Below, piece by piece: positions 45,481 through 54,388 of a stretch of DNA of 64,000 nt. The position numbers were made by a program, and so were the translations under genes. This stretch comes from Parasphingorhabdus flavimaris (lineage in GTDB: Bacteria > Pseudomonadota > Alphaproteobacteria > Sphingomonadales > Sphingomonadaceae): contig NZ_JABWMH010000001.1 of NCBI RefSeq assembly GCF_013371215.1, positions 62,001 to 126,000 on the forward strand. Direction: 5' to 3'. Numbering within the stretch: position 1 is the first letter of the stretch; every line of letters begins with the position of its first letter. Under the pieces are notes generated by a model. That model made no database searches, had not been told where the DNA came from, and saw nothing but the letters and a program-made list of their open reading frames with translations.

Positions 45481-46968
45481 ATGGCGATTCACAGCGATTT
45501 TCAGCGCGACTGGTTGTCCAATCCGAAAACCGAATTTCTGGCCGGCCTGGTGGTCGCGCTGGCGCTGATCCCGGAAGCCATCGGCTTCGCGATCATCGCC
45601 GGGGTTGATCCGCGGGTCGGGCTTTATGCCAGCTTCTCGATTGCGGTGATCATATCGCTGGTCGGCGGGCGGCCGGGGATGATCAGCGCGGCCACCGCCG
45701 CGGTGGCGGTGCTGGTGGTGCCGCTGGTGCGCGACCATGGCGTCGAATATTTGTTCGCAGCGACCATATTGATGGGGATTTTCCAGGCGATTGCGGCGCT
45801 GCTTCGGCTCGACCTGCTGATGCGCTTTGTCTCGCGTTCGGTGATAACCGGCTTTGTCAACGCGCTGGCGATTCTGATCTTCATGGCGCAGATACCGCAG
45901 ATGACCGGCGAGGCCTTTACCTGGCAGACCTATGCGATGATCGCGGCAGGACTGGCGATCATCTATGGCCTACCCAAGATCACCACCCTGGTGCCGTCGC
46001 CGCTGGCGGCGATCGTCGTGCTGGCCGGGGTCAGCATGTATTTCCGCGCCGATGTGTTCACCGTTGGCGACATGGGCGAACTGCCCGACAGCCTGCCATG
46101 GCTGCATATCCCGCAGGTGCCGATCACCTGGGAAACGCTGCAGATCATCGCGCCTTATGCGCTGGCGATGGCGGCGGTCGGCCTGCTCGAATCGCTGCTG
46201 ACGGCCTCGATTGTCGACGACATGACCGAGACCCGCAGCGACAAGAAGCGCGAAACCTATGGCCAGGGCATTGCCAATTTTGTGACCGGCTGGATCGGCG
46301 GCATGGGCGGCTGCGCGATGATCGGACAGTCGGTGATCAACATCAAGTCCGGCGGCCGGCGGCGGCTGTCGACCTTTGTCGCCGGTGCCATGCTGCTGAT
46401 GCTGATCGTCGGGCTTGGCCAGTGGGTCGCGCAAATTCCGATGCCGGCGCTGGTCGCGGTGATGATCTTTGTCTCGATCAGCACTTTCCGCTGGAAGAGC
46501 TTCACTGAAATTACCCACCATCCCTGGCCGTCCAATTTCGTGATGATCGCTACCGTGATCATGGTCGTGGCGACGCATGATCTGTCGATCGGCGTCCTGA
46601 CCGGCGTGCTGCTGTCCGGCATCTTCTTTGCCTGGAAAGTGCGGCAACTGGTCACGATCCAGGATTTCGTCGAGGTTACCACCCATCGCTATGTGTTCGG
46701 CGGCCAGATTTTCTTCGGCTCGGTCGACATGCTGTACGAAGCGATGGAGTTTAACGAGGAAGGCATCGACAAGGTCATCATCGATGTCCACGACGCCCAT
46801 TTCTGGGACATCAGCGCGACCGGCATGCTCGACAAGATTGTTGACCGGCTGAAAAACGAGGGCAAGACGGTTGAGCTGATCGGCATGAACCAGGCCAGCG
46901 CGACCTTGGTCGAGAAATATAGCGAGAATGACAAGCCGTTCGAGAGTCTGGGCGTCGTCGGGCACTAG
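45481..46968 (+). CDS. SulP-family anion transporter with STAS domain
   Basis: A 495-residue inner-membrane transporter. It begins [34 protein letters not shown], typical of SulP, and has about 10-14 helices. A C-terminal STAS domain (about 400-485) includes [31 protein letters not shown]. SulP members carry sulfate, bicarbonate or other anions; this short bacterial type could be a BicA-like bicarbonate carrier, unproven. AAGGAC lies before the ATG. Palindromic repeats flank it on both sides. Confidence 0.9.
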   Translation: MAIHSDFQRDWLSNPKTEFLAGLVVALALIPEAIGFAIIAGVDPRVGLYASFSIAVIISLVGGRPGMISAATAAVAVLVVPLVRDHGVEYLFAATILMGIFQAIAALLRLDLLMRFVSRSVITGFVNALAILIFMAQIPQMTGEAFTWQTYAMIAAGLAIIYGLPKITTLVPSPLAAIVVLAGVSMYFRADVFTVGDMGELPDSLPWLHIPQVPITWETLQIIAPYALAMAAVGLLESLLTASIVDDMTETRSDKKRETYGQGIANFVTGWIGGMGGCAMIGQSVINIKSGGRRRLSTFVAGAMLLMLIVGLGQWVAQIPMPALVAVMIFVSISTFRWKSFTEITHHPWPSNFVMIATVIMVVATHDLSIGVLTGVLLSGIFFAWKVRQLVTIQDFVEVTTHRYVFGGQIFFGSVDMLYEAMEFNEEGIDKVIIDVHDAHFWDISATGMLDKIVDRLKNEGKTVELIGMNQASATLVEKYSENDKPFESLGVVGH

Positions 46969-47027
46969 CGGTTCGCCCCGGGGTGTGTGTGCCCGTGCGC
47001 TGGCAGGGGCACTGATTGTGAAGCGTT

Positions 47028-47108
47028 GCTGTGCTCCGCACCTGATGCGGAGCCATGGAGGCTGAAGATACTAATTTGGTCACAGAACGCCGCATCAAGT
47101 GCGGAGCA
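47028..47108. repeat. Small palindromic repeats, right of sulP
   Basis: A direct copy of the left-flank element (GTGCTCCGCACCTGATGCGGAGC, about 47030-47052, then GGAGGCTG) is followed by an inverted copy GCCGCATCAAGTGCGGAGC (47090-47108). Together they can form a larger stem-loop after sulP. Confidence 0.7.
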
Positions 47109-47174
47109 TAATGTTCGGTTGACCGCGTCCCGCCTTTGCCGCACATCAGCGCCAAAGTTTTCAAGGAGCCCCAT

Positions 47175-47807
47175 ATGATCAAGCTGCACCATCTCGGATA
47201 TTCCCGCTCGTCCCGCATTATCTGGCTCTGCGAGGAAGGCGGCATCGAATATGAGATGATCAGCTATCAACGTGATCCCAAGACCCGGCGGTCGCCGCCC
47301 GAACTGGCGGACGCGCACCGGCTGGCCAAGGCGCCGACGGTCGAAGTCGATGGCCATGTCATGGTCGAATCCGGCGCGATTATCGAATATCTGGTCGAAA
47401 AGCATAGCGATGGCGCGCTCGGCGTGGCGCCGGATCATCCGGAGCGGGCGAAATATCTCGAATGGCTGCACTTTGCCGAGGGCACGATGGGGATGAGCTT
47501 CATCATCACCGGCATTGCACCGATGCTCGGCGGGCTGCCGGACGTGATGAACGGTTTTCTCAATGCCGAAGTCGAGAAGCTGATGGATCATCTGGAAGCC
47601 GAACTGGAGGGCAAGGATTTCATCGTCGCCGACAAGTTCACCGGTGCCGATATCAATCTCCACTATATGCTCGAAGGCCGTTCGGCGCTGGGCCAGCTGG
47701 AAAGCCGTCCCAATTGCAAACGCTATTTTGACGCACTGGTCGCCCGGCCCGGCTATCAGAAGACGGTGGAGCTTGGCGGGCCGGTCTTGATGACCAGGCC
47801 CAGCTGA
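47175..47807 (+). CDS. Glutathione S-transferase family protein
   Basis: A 210-residue GST. The N-terminal domain begins MIKLHHLGYSRSSRIIWLCEEGGIEYEM, with KAPTVEVDGHVMVESGAIIEYLVEK forming the glutathione-binding turn. The C-terminal domain has FTGADINLHYMLEG. AAGGAG precedes the ATG at 47175. It is 5 bp upstream of the EamA transporter gene, so they are likely an operon. Resembles beta/GST-3-type enzymes; substrate unknown. Confidence 0.9.
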   Translation: MIKLHHLGYSRSSRIIWLCEEGGIEYEMISYQRDPKTRRSPPELADAHRLAKAPTVEVDGHVMVESGAIIEYLVEKHSDGALGVAPDHPERAKYLEWLHFAEGTMGMSFIITGIAPMLGGLPDVMNGFLNAEVEKLMDHLEAELEGKDFIVADKFTGADINLHYMLEGRSALGQLESRPNCKRYFDALVARPGYQKTVELGGPVLMTRPS

Positions 47808-47812
47808 ACCCA

Positions 47813-48679
47813 ATGGAGTCCGGGCACGGCGGCTGGCGATCGACCGGATTGCTGTTTGTCGTGCTGGCGGCCTTTGCCAGCAATTCGCTGCTCAACCGCG
47901 CCGCTCTGGTCGGCGGACAGATTGACTGGGCGAGCTTCACGATCATCCGGCTGCTGTCCGGCGCGCTGATCCTCGGTCTGTTTCTGGGTGTTCGGCACGG
48001 CAAGGCAGTCTTGCCGCGCCGGGGCGACTGCGTCGGCGCGATGTCGCTGTTCGCTTATGCGGGTGCTTTTTCCGCTGCCTATATCAGTCTCGATGCCGGG
48101 GTGGGGGCGCTGATCCTGTTTCCTGCGGGTCAGATCAGCATCCAGCTGATCGGTCTGACCCGGTCTATCATTCCGACAAGGGGCCAGCTGGCGGGTGCCG
48201 CGATCGCCCTGACTGGACTCGTCGTTCTGATCGCGCCCGGTGCGACAGCTCCTCCCCTGTGGAGCGGGTTGTTGATGGCTTTCGCCGGAATTGCCTGGGG
48301 GTTCTATACCTGGGCGGGCAAAGGCGTGGCTGATTTTCCATTGGCCACCGCAAGATATTTTGTCGGCGCCGGCCTGTTGGCGCTGTTGCTGGTTCCGTTT
48401 GCCGTCACATCCACGATTACCTGGCATGGGGTGCTGCTGGCCGTCATCTCCGGTGCTTTCACTTCGGCGCTGGGCTACGTCCTCTGGTATCACGTGCTCG
48501 CGCGCATCTCGATCGCCACAGCGGCGGTATCGCAATTATCGGTGCCGGCCATCGCAGGACTTGGTGGCGTGCTTCTGCTCGGGGAAGTCCTGACCATGCG
48601 GATGATTACCGGCGGGATGATTATTTTTGCCGGCATAGGTTTGGCGATCTGGGCATCGGCGGGACGGAAAGCAGCCTAG
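47813..48679 (+). CDS. EamA-family (DMT) transporter
   Basis: A 288-residue membrane protein with ten helices in two EamA repeats, e.g. FIIRLLSGALILGLFLG... and ALGYVLWYHVLARISIATAAVSQLSVPAIAGLGGVLLLGE. Probable exporter of small metabolites. It follows the GST gene by 5 bp. Its TAG stop shares a CTAG with the stop of the convergent crtZ gene. Confidence 0.9.
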   Translation: MESGHGGWRSTGLLFVVLAAFASNSLLNRAALVGGQIDWASFTIIRLLSGALILGLFLGVRHGKAVLPRRGDCVGAMSLFAYAGAFSAAYISLDAGVGALILFPAGQISIQLIGLTRSIIPTRGQLAGAAIALTGLVVLIAPGATAPPLWSGLLMAFAGIAWGFYTWAGKGVADFPLATARYFVGAGLLALLLVPFAVTSTITWHGVLLAVISGAFTSALGYVLWYHVLARISIATAAVSQLSVPAIAGLGGVLLLGEVLTMRMITGGMIIFAGIGLAIWASAGRKAA

Positions 48680-49191
48680 CCAACCGCATCCCGCACGACC
48701 GCAACCCCGGCCTCCCGCTGCACCTTCAATTCCGCTTTCAGCTTCGCCGGATCGCGGGCGAAGACGAAGCCGAAGCTGACCCCGCCTTGCTTGCCGACGG
48801 TCGCATGATGCAGCTTGTGGGCTTGCACCAGCCGCTTGGCATAGCCGCGCTTTGGCACATATTTGAAATAGCGCTGGTGCACCAGGCCATCGTGTATCAG
48901 CGTGTAGATGATGCCGTAGAATAATATGCCGAGGCCGATCCATGTGCCCGGCTCCCATGCGCTGGCACCCATGATCAGGGGGCTGCCGATGGCGAACATC
49001 GAGATGCTCATCACCGCGCCGGCGATGCCGTAAAGGTCGTTTTTCTCGAGCTTTTTGTCATGCGGTTCGTGATGGTCGCGGTGCCAGCCCCAGCCGAAAC
49101 CGTGCATGATATATTTGTGGCTCGCCCAGGCAACACATTCCATCGCAATGACGGAAGCAAGGATAGTGGCCAGGATCGCAAAAATGCTCAT
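48676..49191 (-). CDS. crtZ: Beta-carotene 3-hydroxylase (CrtZ-type)
   Basis: A 171-residue di-iron membrane hydroxylase of the fatty-acid hydroxylase superfamily, with four His motifs: HKYIMH (about 23), HRDHH, HDGLVH and HKLHH. CrtZ adds 3-hydroxyls to beta-ionone rings (zeaxanthin, nostoxanthin precursors), typical of yellow sphingomonads. Start at 49191 matches the family; an ATG at 49221 would add ten residues. No other carotenoid gene is adjacent. Confidence 0.9.
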   Translation of the reverse strand: MSIFAILATILASVIAMECVAWASHKYIMHGFGWGWHRDHHEPHDKKLEKNDLYGIAGAVMSISMFAIGSPLIMGASAWEPGTWIGLGILFYGIIYTLIHDGLVHQRYFKYVPKRGYAKRLVQAHKLHHATVGKQGGVSFGFVFARDPAKLKAELKVQREAGVAVVRDAVG

Positions 49192-49293
49192 AGGGCGAAG
49201 ATAGGCGCTTTCGATTGGCATTTGAAGGCAATTCTAGCTTGCGCCAGTGATTGATCCGGCTAAACGAAACCCCATATTGATTGTCAGGAAGCT

Positions 49294-50724
49294 ATGAAAC
49301 AACCGAAGACTCTGTACGAGAAAATCTGGGATGCCCATGTTGTCGACCAGCGCGACGACGGCACGGCGCTGATCTATATCGACCGGCATCTGGTCCATGA
49401 AGTGACCAGCCCGCAGGCTTTCGAGGGGCTGCGCAACGCTGGCCGCAAGGTGCGGCGTCCGGATCTGACGCTCGCGGTACCCGATCACAATCTGCCGACA
49501 ACCCCGCGTCTCGATGCGAAGGGCAACAATATCCCGATCGCCGATCCGCAGAGCGCGGCCCAGCTGGAAGCATTGGAAGCCAATGCGCCGGCTTTCGGCA
49601 TCAAATATATCGGCGCCAGCGACATCAATCAGGGCATTGTCCATGTTATCGGACCGGAGCAGGGCTTTACCCTGCCGGGTACGACCCTGGTCTGTGGTGA
49701 CAGCCATACGGCAGCCCACGGCGCTTTGGGTGCTCTGGCCTTCGGTATCGGCACCAGCGAAGTCGAGCATGTGCTGGCGACGCAAACGCTGCAACTCACC
49801 CGCTCCAAAGCGATGGAAATTCGTGTGGATGGCCTGCTCGGCCCCGGCATCAGCCCGAAAGACCTGATTCTCCACATCATCGGGGTGATCGGTACCGCTG
49901 GCGGCACCGGCCATGTCATCGAATATCGTGGTGAAGTGTTCGAGCAAATGTCGATCGAGGGCCGTCTGACGGTGTCCAACATGTCGATCGAAGCGGGCGC
50001 ACGCGCCGGCCTGATCGCACCGGACGACAAGACTTTTGCCTATCTCGAGGGCCGTCCGATGGCCCCCAAGGGCGCGGACTGGGACGCGGCGGTGGCTTAT
50101 TGGAAGACGCTGCCAACCGATGATGGCGCGGTGTTTGACAAGAGCGTGACCATCAACGCAGCTGACGTTGCCCCGACCGTGACCTGGGGCACCAGCCCGG
50201 AAGATGTCGTGCCGGTAAGCGGAACCGTACCTTCGCCGGAAAGCTTTGCCGATCCCTCCAAACAGGATGCGGCGCGCAAGTCGCTGGACTATATGGGACT
50301 GGAAGCGGGGCAGGCGTTGCACGATGTCGCGGTGGAAAACATCTTCATCGGCAGTTGCACCAACAGCCGGATCGAGGATCTGCGGGCTGCGGCTTCGATC
50401 CTGAAAGGGCGCAAGAAGGCCGACAATGTCAAATGGGCTATCGTGGTGCCTGGCTCGGGTCTGGTCAAGGCGCAGGCCGAGGCCGAAGGACTCGACCGGA
50501 TATTTACCGATGCCGGGTTTGAATGGCGCGAGCCGGGCTGTTCCGCCTGTCTCGGCATGAACCCGGACAAGGTCCCCGCAGGCGAACGTTGCGCATCCAC
50601 TTCCAATCGCAATTTTGTTGGACGGCAGGGGCCGGGTGCTAGAACACATTTGATGTCACCCGCAATGGCTGCTGCTGCAGCGGTGACGGGCAGGCTCACC
50701 GACGTACGTGAATTGACAAGATAA
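49294..50724 (+). CDS. leuC: 3-isopropylmalate dehydratase large subunit
   Basis: A 476-residue aconitase-family subunit for leucine synthesis. It has [45 protein letters not shown] and the [4Fe-4S] ligands in [17 protein letters not shown] and [10 protein letters not shown]. Length as expected. AGGAAG lies before the ATG. It forms an operon with the small gene at 50734 and leuD. Confidence 0.97.
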   Translation: MKQPKTLYEKIWDAHVVDQRDDGTALIYIDRHLVHEVTSPQAFEGLRNAGRKVRRPDLTLAVPDHNLPTTPRLDAKGNNIPIADPQSAAQLEALEANAPAFGIKYIGASDINQGIVHVIGPEQGFTLPGTTLVCGDSHTAAHGALGALAFGIGTSEVEHVLATQTLQLTRSKAMEIRVDGLLGPGISPKDLILHIIGVIGTAGGTGHVIEYRGEVFEQMSIEGRLTVSNMSIEAGARAGLIAPDDKTFAYLEGRPMAPKGADWDAAVAYWKTLPTDDGAVFDKSVTINAADVAPTVTWGTSPEDVVPVSGTVPSPESFADPSKQDAARKSLDYMGLEAGQALHDVAVENIFIGSCTNSRIEDLRAAASILKGRKKADNVKWAIVVPGSGLVKAQAEAEGLDRIFTDAGFEWREPGCSACLGMNPDKVPAGERCASTSNRNFVGRQGPGARTHLMSPAMAAAAAVTGRLTDVRELTR

Positions 50725-50733
50725 GAGGTTGAA

Positions 50734-50988
50734 ATGAGCGACGACAACAAGAATGACAAATCGTCTGAAAAGCCGGCTCCCGCAACAGGCGGGTCCGGGA
50801 AATGGTCAACGGGTGCCAAGGTCGGCGCCGCCATCGGCTCGGCCGCGATTGCGGCCGCTCTGATGTATGCCGGACGCCATCAGATGAAAAAACATGATGA
50901 CTTCAAGCCGGTCAAGGACAAGCCGCTGCCGAAATATGAGAACGAGCCGGATTATGACGACGGCGACGATTACGGCGAAGAAGAATAG
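50734..50988 (+). CDS. Small membrane-tethered acidic protein between leuC and leuD
   Basis: An 84-residue protein. A polar Lys/Ser/Pro N-terminus is followed by one Gly/Ala-rich helix ([19 protein letters not shown], about 31-49) and a charged C-terminus ending in a run of Asp/Glu/Tyr. AGAGGT precedes the ATG. It is 9 bp after leuC and 2 bp before leuD, so co-translation with the isopropylmalate isomerase is likely. I know no function; it may be conserved in sphingomonads. Confidence 0.78.
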   Translation: MSDDNKNDKSSEKPAPATGGSGKWSTGAKVGAAIGSAAIAAALMYAGRHQMKKHDDFKPVKDKPLPKYENEPDYDDGDDYGEEE

Positions 50989-50990
50989 AG

Positions 50991-51584
50991 ATGAAACCCG
51001 TCACTCGCGTTGAAGGTCGCGCCATCCCCTTCGGTCAGAAAAATGTCGATACCGACGTCATCATCCCCGCCAAATGGCTGAAGACCATATCGCGGGAAGG
51101 CCTGGGCGAGGGCGCTTTCGAAGCGATCCGCGCCGAGGAAGGCAATATATTCGACGATCCCGAATATGCCGGCGCCAATATTTTGATCGCCGGCGATAAT
51201 TTCGGCTGTGGTTCGAGCCGGGAGCATGCCGCCTGGGCGCTGGCCGACCTCGGTATCACGGCGGTCATCGCGCCAAGCTTCTCCGATATTTTCTCGGGCA
51301 ATGCCTTCAAGAACGGACTGCTCGCGATTGCGGTGCCGCAGGCAGCCATCGACCGGTTGATGGAGGTCGCCAGGACCGATCCGATCACCATCGACATGGA
51401 AAGCATGAGCGTGACCACACCGTTTCAGGACCGCTTTACATTCGAGATGGACCCGTTCCGGCATCAGTGTCTGGTCGAGGGGCTGGATGAAATAGACCTG
51501 ACAATGGCGAAATCAGATGCCATAGAGCGGCACGAGAAAAACAGCGATTCTGCAAAACCCTGGCTCACGCCGGTGGCAGCATAA
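50991..51584 (+). CDS. leuD: 3-isopropylmalate dehydratase small subunit
   Basis: A 197-residue swivel-domain subunit pairing with LeuC. It has [61 protein letters not shown] and [21 protein letters not shown] lies before the ATG, 2 bp after the small membrane gene. Confidence 0.96.
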   Translation: MKPVTRVEGRAIPFGQKNVDTDVIIPAKWLKTISREGLGEGAFEAIRAEEGNIFDDPEYAGANILIAGDNFGCGSSREHAAWALADLGITAVIAPSFSDIFSGNAFKNGLLAIAVPQAAIDRLMEVARTDPITIDMESMSVTTPFQDRFTFEMDPFRHQCLVEGLDEIDLTMAKSDAIERHEKNSDSAKPWLTPVAA

Positions 51585-51614
51585 TATCCAATAATATTCC
51601 AGAGGGGAAATGAG

Positions 51615-52616
51615 ATGAAGGCCTTGATGTCAACCAAAGTAGGCGGACCCGACACGCTGGAGATGCTGGACGTCGCCGATCCGGTTGCGGGCAAGGGGCA
51701 AGTCGTTATCGACGTCAAAGCCTGCTCGATCAACTATCCCGATGTCCTGATCATTCAGGATATGTACCAGTTCAAGCCACCACGGCCTTTCGCTCCGGGC
51801 GGTGAAGTGTCCGGCGTCGTTAGCGCTGTCGGCGACGGCGTTACCGATCTCAAGGTCGGTGACCGCGTCGCTTCGACAACCGGCCATGGCGGTCTGGTCG
51901 AAAAGGTCGCCGTCGACCAGAATGGCGTGTTCAAGATTCCCGACAGCGTCAGTTTTGAAGATGCGTCGGCGCTGATCCTGACTTATGGCACGTCGATCCA
52001 CGCTCTCGTCGATCGCGGCCATATCAAGGAAGGCGAAACCCTGCTGGTACTCGGTGCCTCGGGCGGCGTCGGTATCGCGGCTGTCGAATTGGGCAAAGCC
52101 TTTGGCGCCCGCGTTGTTGCCGCCGTATCATCCGAAGAAAAGGCTGCCTTTGCGAAAGCCGCAGGCGCTGATGAAACCGTGGTTTACGAGCGCGCACCGT
52201 TTGACAAGGACCAGTCCAAGGCGCTGGCGGCCCAGTTCAAGGCAGCTGTCGGTCCGGGCGGAGCGGATGTCATCTATGATGCAGTCGGCGGCGACTATAG
52301 CGAACCGGCCGTCCGTTCGATCGCCTGGGAAGGCCGCTTTCTGGTGGTCGGTTTCCCGGCCGGCATTGCCAAATTGCCGCTCAATCTGACCTTGCTGAAA
52401 TCCTGCGATGTCTGCGGCGTGTTCTGGGGCGCTTATGCGGCGCGCGATCCAAAGGGCAACCGGGCGCATATCGACCGGCTGTTCAAGCTCTGGAACCAGG
52501 GCCTGATCCAGCCGCGTGTGTCGGAGACATTTTCATTCGAAAACGCCGGTCAAGCCATTCAGAAGATGGCTGATCGTGGCGCTATCGGTAAACTGGTCGT
52601 CAAGATCGCTGACTGA
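51615..52616 (+). CDS. NADPH:quinone oxidoreductase family protein
   Basis: A 333-residue medium-chain reductase without the structural zinc cysteines. It has PRPFAPGGEVSGVVSAVGDGVTDLKVGDRVAS, nucleotide-binding LVLGASGGVGIAAVELGKAFGARVVAA, DVIYDAVGGDYSEPAVRSI and a C-terminal QAIQKMADRGAIGKLVVKI. Likely reduces quinones or enoyl substrates. GAGGGGA lies before the ATG. It is 31 bp after leuD. Confidence 0.92.
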   Translation: MKALMSTKVGGPDTLEMLDVADPVAGKGQVVIDVKACSINYPDVLIIQDMYQFKPPRPFAPGGEVSGVVSAVGDGVTDLKVGDRVASTTGHGGLVEKVAVDQNGVFKIPDSVSFEDASALILTYGTSIHALVDRGHIKEGETLLVLGASGGVGIAAVELGKAFGARVVAAVSSEEKAAFAKAAGADETVVYERAPFDKDQSKALAAQFKAAVGPGGADVIYDAVGGDYSEPAVRSIAWEGRFLVVGFPAGIAKLPLNLTLLKSCDVCGVFWGAYAARDPKGNRAHIDRLFKLWNQGLIQPRVSETFSFENAGQAIQKMADRGAIGKLVVKIAD

Positions 52617-52686
52617 TTACCCGCGCGCACTTGCAGGAAGCCTCGGTAATGCCTATTTTTATGACCATATTGATCAAGGGAAAACC

Positions 52687-53013
52687 ATGACAGACTTTAA
52701 TGATCGTGAACGTGCGTTTGAAACGAAATTCGCGCGTGATGAAGAAATGGAATTCAGGGTTACCGCGCGGCGCAATCGTCTGCTGGGCCAGTGGGCTGCC
52801 GAAAAAATGGCGCTGACAGCGGAAGAAACCGCCGCTTATGCGAAAGAGGTCGTTGCGGCTGATTTTGAAGAAGCGGGTGATGAAGACGTCATTCGCAAGC
52901 TTCTCGGCGATCTGACTTCCGCTGGCGTCGAAATCGATGATTCGGCAATCCGTACCGCCCTGACCGAAAAAATGGTTGAAGCGCGGCGTCAGTTTATCGA
53001 AGAGGCCAGCTAG
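52687..53013 (+). CDS. F1-ATPase inhibitor zeta subunit (DUF1476)
   Basis: A 108-residue protein starting MTDFNDRERAFETKFARDEEMEFRVTARRNRLLGQWAAEKM, the DUF1476 pattern. In Paracoccus the family is the zeta subunit that blocks ATP hydrolysis by inserting its N-terminal helix into F1. Almost wholly helical. AAGGGAAAAC lies before the ATG. It is followed 4 bp later by BolA. Confidence 0.92.
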   Translation: MTDFNDRERAFETKFARDEEMEFRVTARRNRLLGQWAAEKMALTAEETAAYAKEVVAADFEEAGDEDVIRKLLGDLTSAGVEIDDSAIRTALTEKMVEARRQFIEEAS

Positions 53014-53017
53014 GCCG

Positions 53018-53251
53018 ATGCCCATGGCAAGCGCAGATATCGAGGCGATGATATTGGCCGATTTCCCGGACGCGGTGGTAGAAATTACCGACCTTGCCGG
53101 TGATGGCGATCATTATGCCGCCAAGGTCACGTCTGCCTCTTTTGCGGGGATGAACCGGGTCAAACAGCATCAGGCAGTTTACGCTGCGTTAAAGGGCAAA
53201 ATGGGTGGTGAATTGCACGCGCTGCAACTCACCACGGCCGTTCCCGACTAG
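53018..53251 (+). CDS. BolA/IbaG family protein
   Basis: A 77-residue BolA-fold protein. It has IEAMILADFPDAVVEITDLAGDGDHYAAKVTSASFAGMNRVKQHQAVYAAL; the His in KQHQAVY is the conserved ligand for a shared [2Fe-2S] cluster with monothiol glutaredoxin. The GDHY motif resembles the H/G variant. The grxD gene follows after 10 bp, supporting a BolA-Grx4 complex in iron-sulfur trafficking. Confidence 0.92.
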   Translation: MPMASADIEAMILADFPDAVVEITDLAGDGDHYAAKVTSASFAGMNRVKQHQAVYAALKGKMGGELHALQLTTAVPD

Positions 53252-53261
53252 GAGAATAATT

Positions 53262-53594
53262 ATGAGCGACGTTAACGCAAAAATCGAAACCGTGGTCAAA
53301 AGCAACGACGTGGTGCTGTTCATGAAGGGCACGCCGCTGTTCCCGCAATGCGGTTTTTCCAGCCGCGCCATAGCCATTCTGGAACATCTCGGAGTCGCGT
53401 TCGAGTCGTTTGACGTGCTGCAGGACCCGGAAGTGCGCCAGGGCATCAAGGAATATTCCGATTGGCCGACGATTCCGCAGCTATATGTCAAAGGCGAATT
53501 TGTCGGCGGCAGCGATATCATGATGGAAATGTATGAAGCGGGCGAACTGGGCGAATTGATGGCCGAGAAAAAGGTCGCACCAGCCGAGGCCTGA
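53262..53594 (+). CDS. grxD: Monothiol glutaredoxin (Grx4 type)
   Basis: A 110-residue glutaredoxin with the CGFS active site (C30 in FPQCGFSSRA), WPTIPQLYVKGEFVGGSDIMMEMYEAGEL and an acidic tail. It binds a bridging [2Fe-2S] cluster with glutathione and hands it to BolA or apo-proteins. TAGGAGAA lies before the ATG. It ends at a strong terminator. Confidence 0.95.
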   Translation: MSDVNAKIETVVKSNDVVLFMKGTPLFPQCGFSSRAIAILEHLGVAFESFDVLQDPEVRQGIKEYSDWPTIPQLYVKGEFVGGSDIMMEMYEAGELGELMAEKKVAPAEA

Positions 53595-53634
53595 GCCTCG
53601 GCGGTTTATTCCGCACAACAGACCAAGACAAAGA

Positions 53635-53668
53635 AAAACGGCTCGATCTAGGAGGATCGAGCCGTTTT
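53635..53668. terminator. Bidirectional rho-independent terminator
   Basis: A perfect 14-bp stem AAAACGGCTCGATC/GATCGAGCCGTTTT has a 6-nt loop. It ends grxD on the plus strand. On the minus strand it carries an even better U-tract (TTTTTCTTTG), so it could also end an RNA from the intergenic region to the right. Confidence 0.93.
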
Positions 53669-53781
53669 GATTCTGGGTAGGGTTTGTAGAAACTGGAATG
53701 AGAGGGGACCGCGGAGACCAGTACGCCGTCCCCCTCATTTCTACCTCCTGAAAGGAGGGTCTGTGTGAAAAGTCAGAGACA
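53635..53781 (-). ncRNA. Candidate structured RNA between grxD and blaI
   Basis: Three hairpins lie in tandem: CTGTGT/ACACAG (about 53761-53766/53779-53784), CCTCCT-GAA-AGGAGG (53744-53758), and a 14-bp stem with one bulged A (53695-53709/53728-53741) extended by GCG/CGC. They end at the terminator on the minus strand. A sigma-54-like CTGGCACG-N4-ATGCA box (minus, 53808-53792) with correct GG-GC spacing would start an RNA of about 145 nt. A Shine-Dalgarno AGGAGG and ATG (53738-53736) give a frame with no stop before the terminator. The strand is a judgement. Confidence 0.42.
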
Positions 53782-53955
53782 CAGGATACGTTGCATTGCG
53801 CGTGCCAGTTTCTTGAATCCACTATATTTCAATGGTTTGGATGGTTTAAGCGCTGTTAATATTCTCCGGACTGTAAGGGATTTCGACACCGGACGGCTTT
53901 TCGACAAACAATCGCCCCCAGTCCACCAACGACATCGCAAATCGATTTGACGGTT

Positions 53956-53987
53956 TACATTTGTAGACAATGAAACTACAGATGTAG
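53956..53987. promoter_or_regulatory. Twin BlaI/MecI-type operators
   Basis: Two perfect TACA-N2-TGTA palindromes, TACATTTGTA (53956-53965) and CTACAGATGTAG (53976-53987), have centres 21 bp apart, two helical turns. This matches BlaI/MecI operators. A TTGACG -35-like box (53947-53952) overlaps the first. They lie 33 bp before the blaI start. Confidence 0.85.
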
Positions 53988-54019
53988 TCACTGACGATAT
54001 CCGTGGAGGGAAAAACATC

Positions 54020-54388
54020 ATGACCGAACGCATTAGCGATGCAGAACATGCGGTCATGGAAGTTCTCTGGAAACGCGCGCCCCTGACCGCGACGGAAGTG
54101 GCGGATCAGGTGGTTCAGCAGAAAGACTGGTCGCTTCAGACGGTAAAGACATTATTGTCCCGGCTGGCGGCAAAGGCGGTGGTCGGCACCGAGCGCGACG
54201 GTCGTCGCTTTCTATATTCTCCGCTGGTGGAACGGGATGATTATCTCACCGGCGTGTCACGGAATTTCGTGGACCGACTTTTCGGGGGAAAAGTCATGCC
54301 ATTGGTTGCCCATCTGGCCGAGGCCGATGAACTGAGCGCCGATGACATCCGCGAAATCGAGGAGCTTTTGAGGGAGTTGAAAAAATGA
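54020..54388 (+). CDS. blaI: BlaI/MecI/CopY-family repressor
   Basis: A 122-residue winged-helix repressor. It begins ISDAEHAVMEVLWKRAPLTATEVADQVVQQKDWSLQTVKTLLSRLAAKAVVGTERDGRRFLYSPLV, the classic family pattern, and ends with a dimerising, acidic C-terminus. In the paradigm it is cleaved after signalling by the membrane peptidase encoded next. Ribosome site GGAGGG. It overlaps the M56 gene by 4 bp (ATGA) and presumably autoregulates from the twin operators. Confidence 0.94.
   Translation: MTERISDAEHAVMEVLWKRAPLTATEVADQVVQQKDWSLQTVKTLLSRLAAKAVVGTERDGRRFLYSPLVERDDYLTGVSRNFVDRLFGGKVMPLVAHLAEADELSADDIREIEELLRELKK

Noticed and set aside
53765-53950. 61-codon GTG-started plus-strand frame behind AGGAGG
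   Set aside because: The ribosome site is good, but it lies within a hairpin and the basic peptide resembles nothing. I kept it only as an alternative in the RNA finding.
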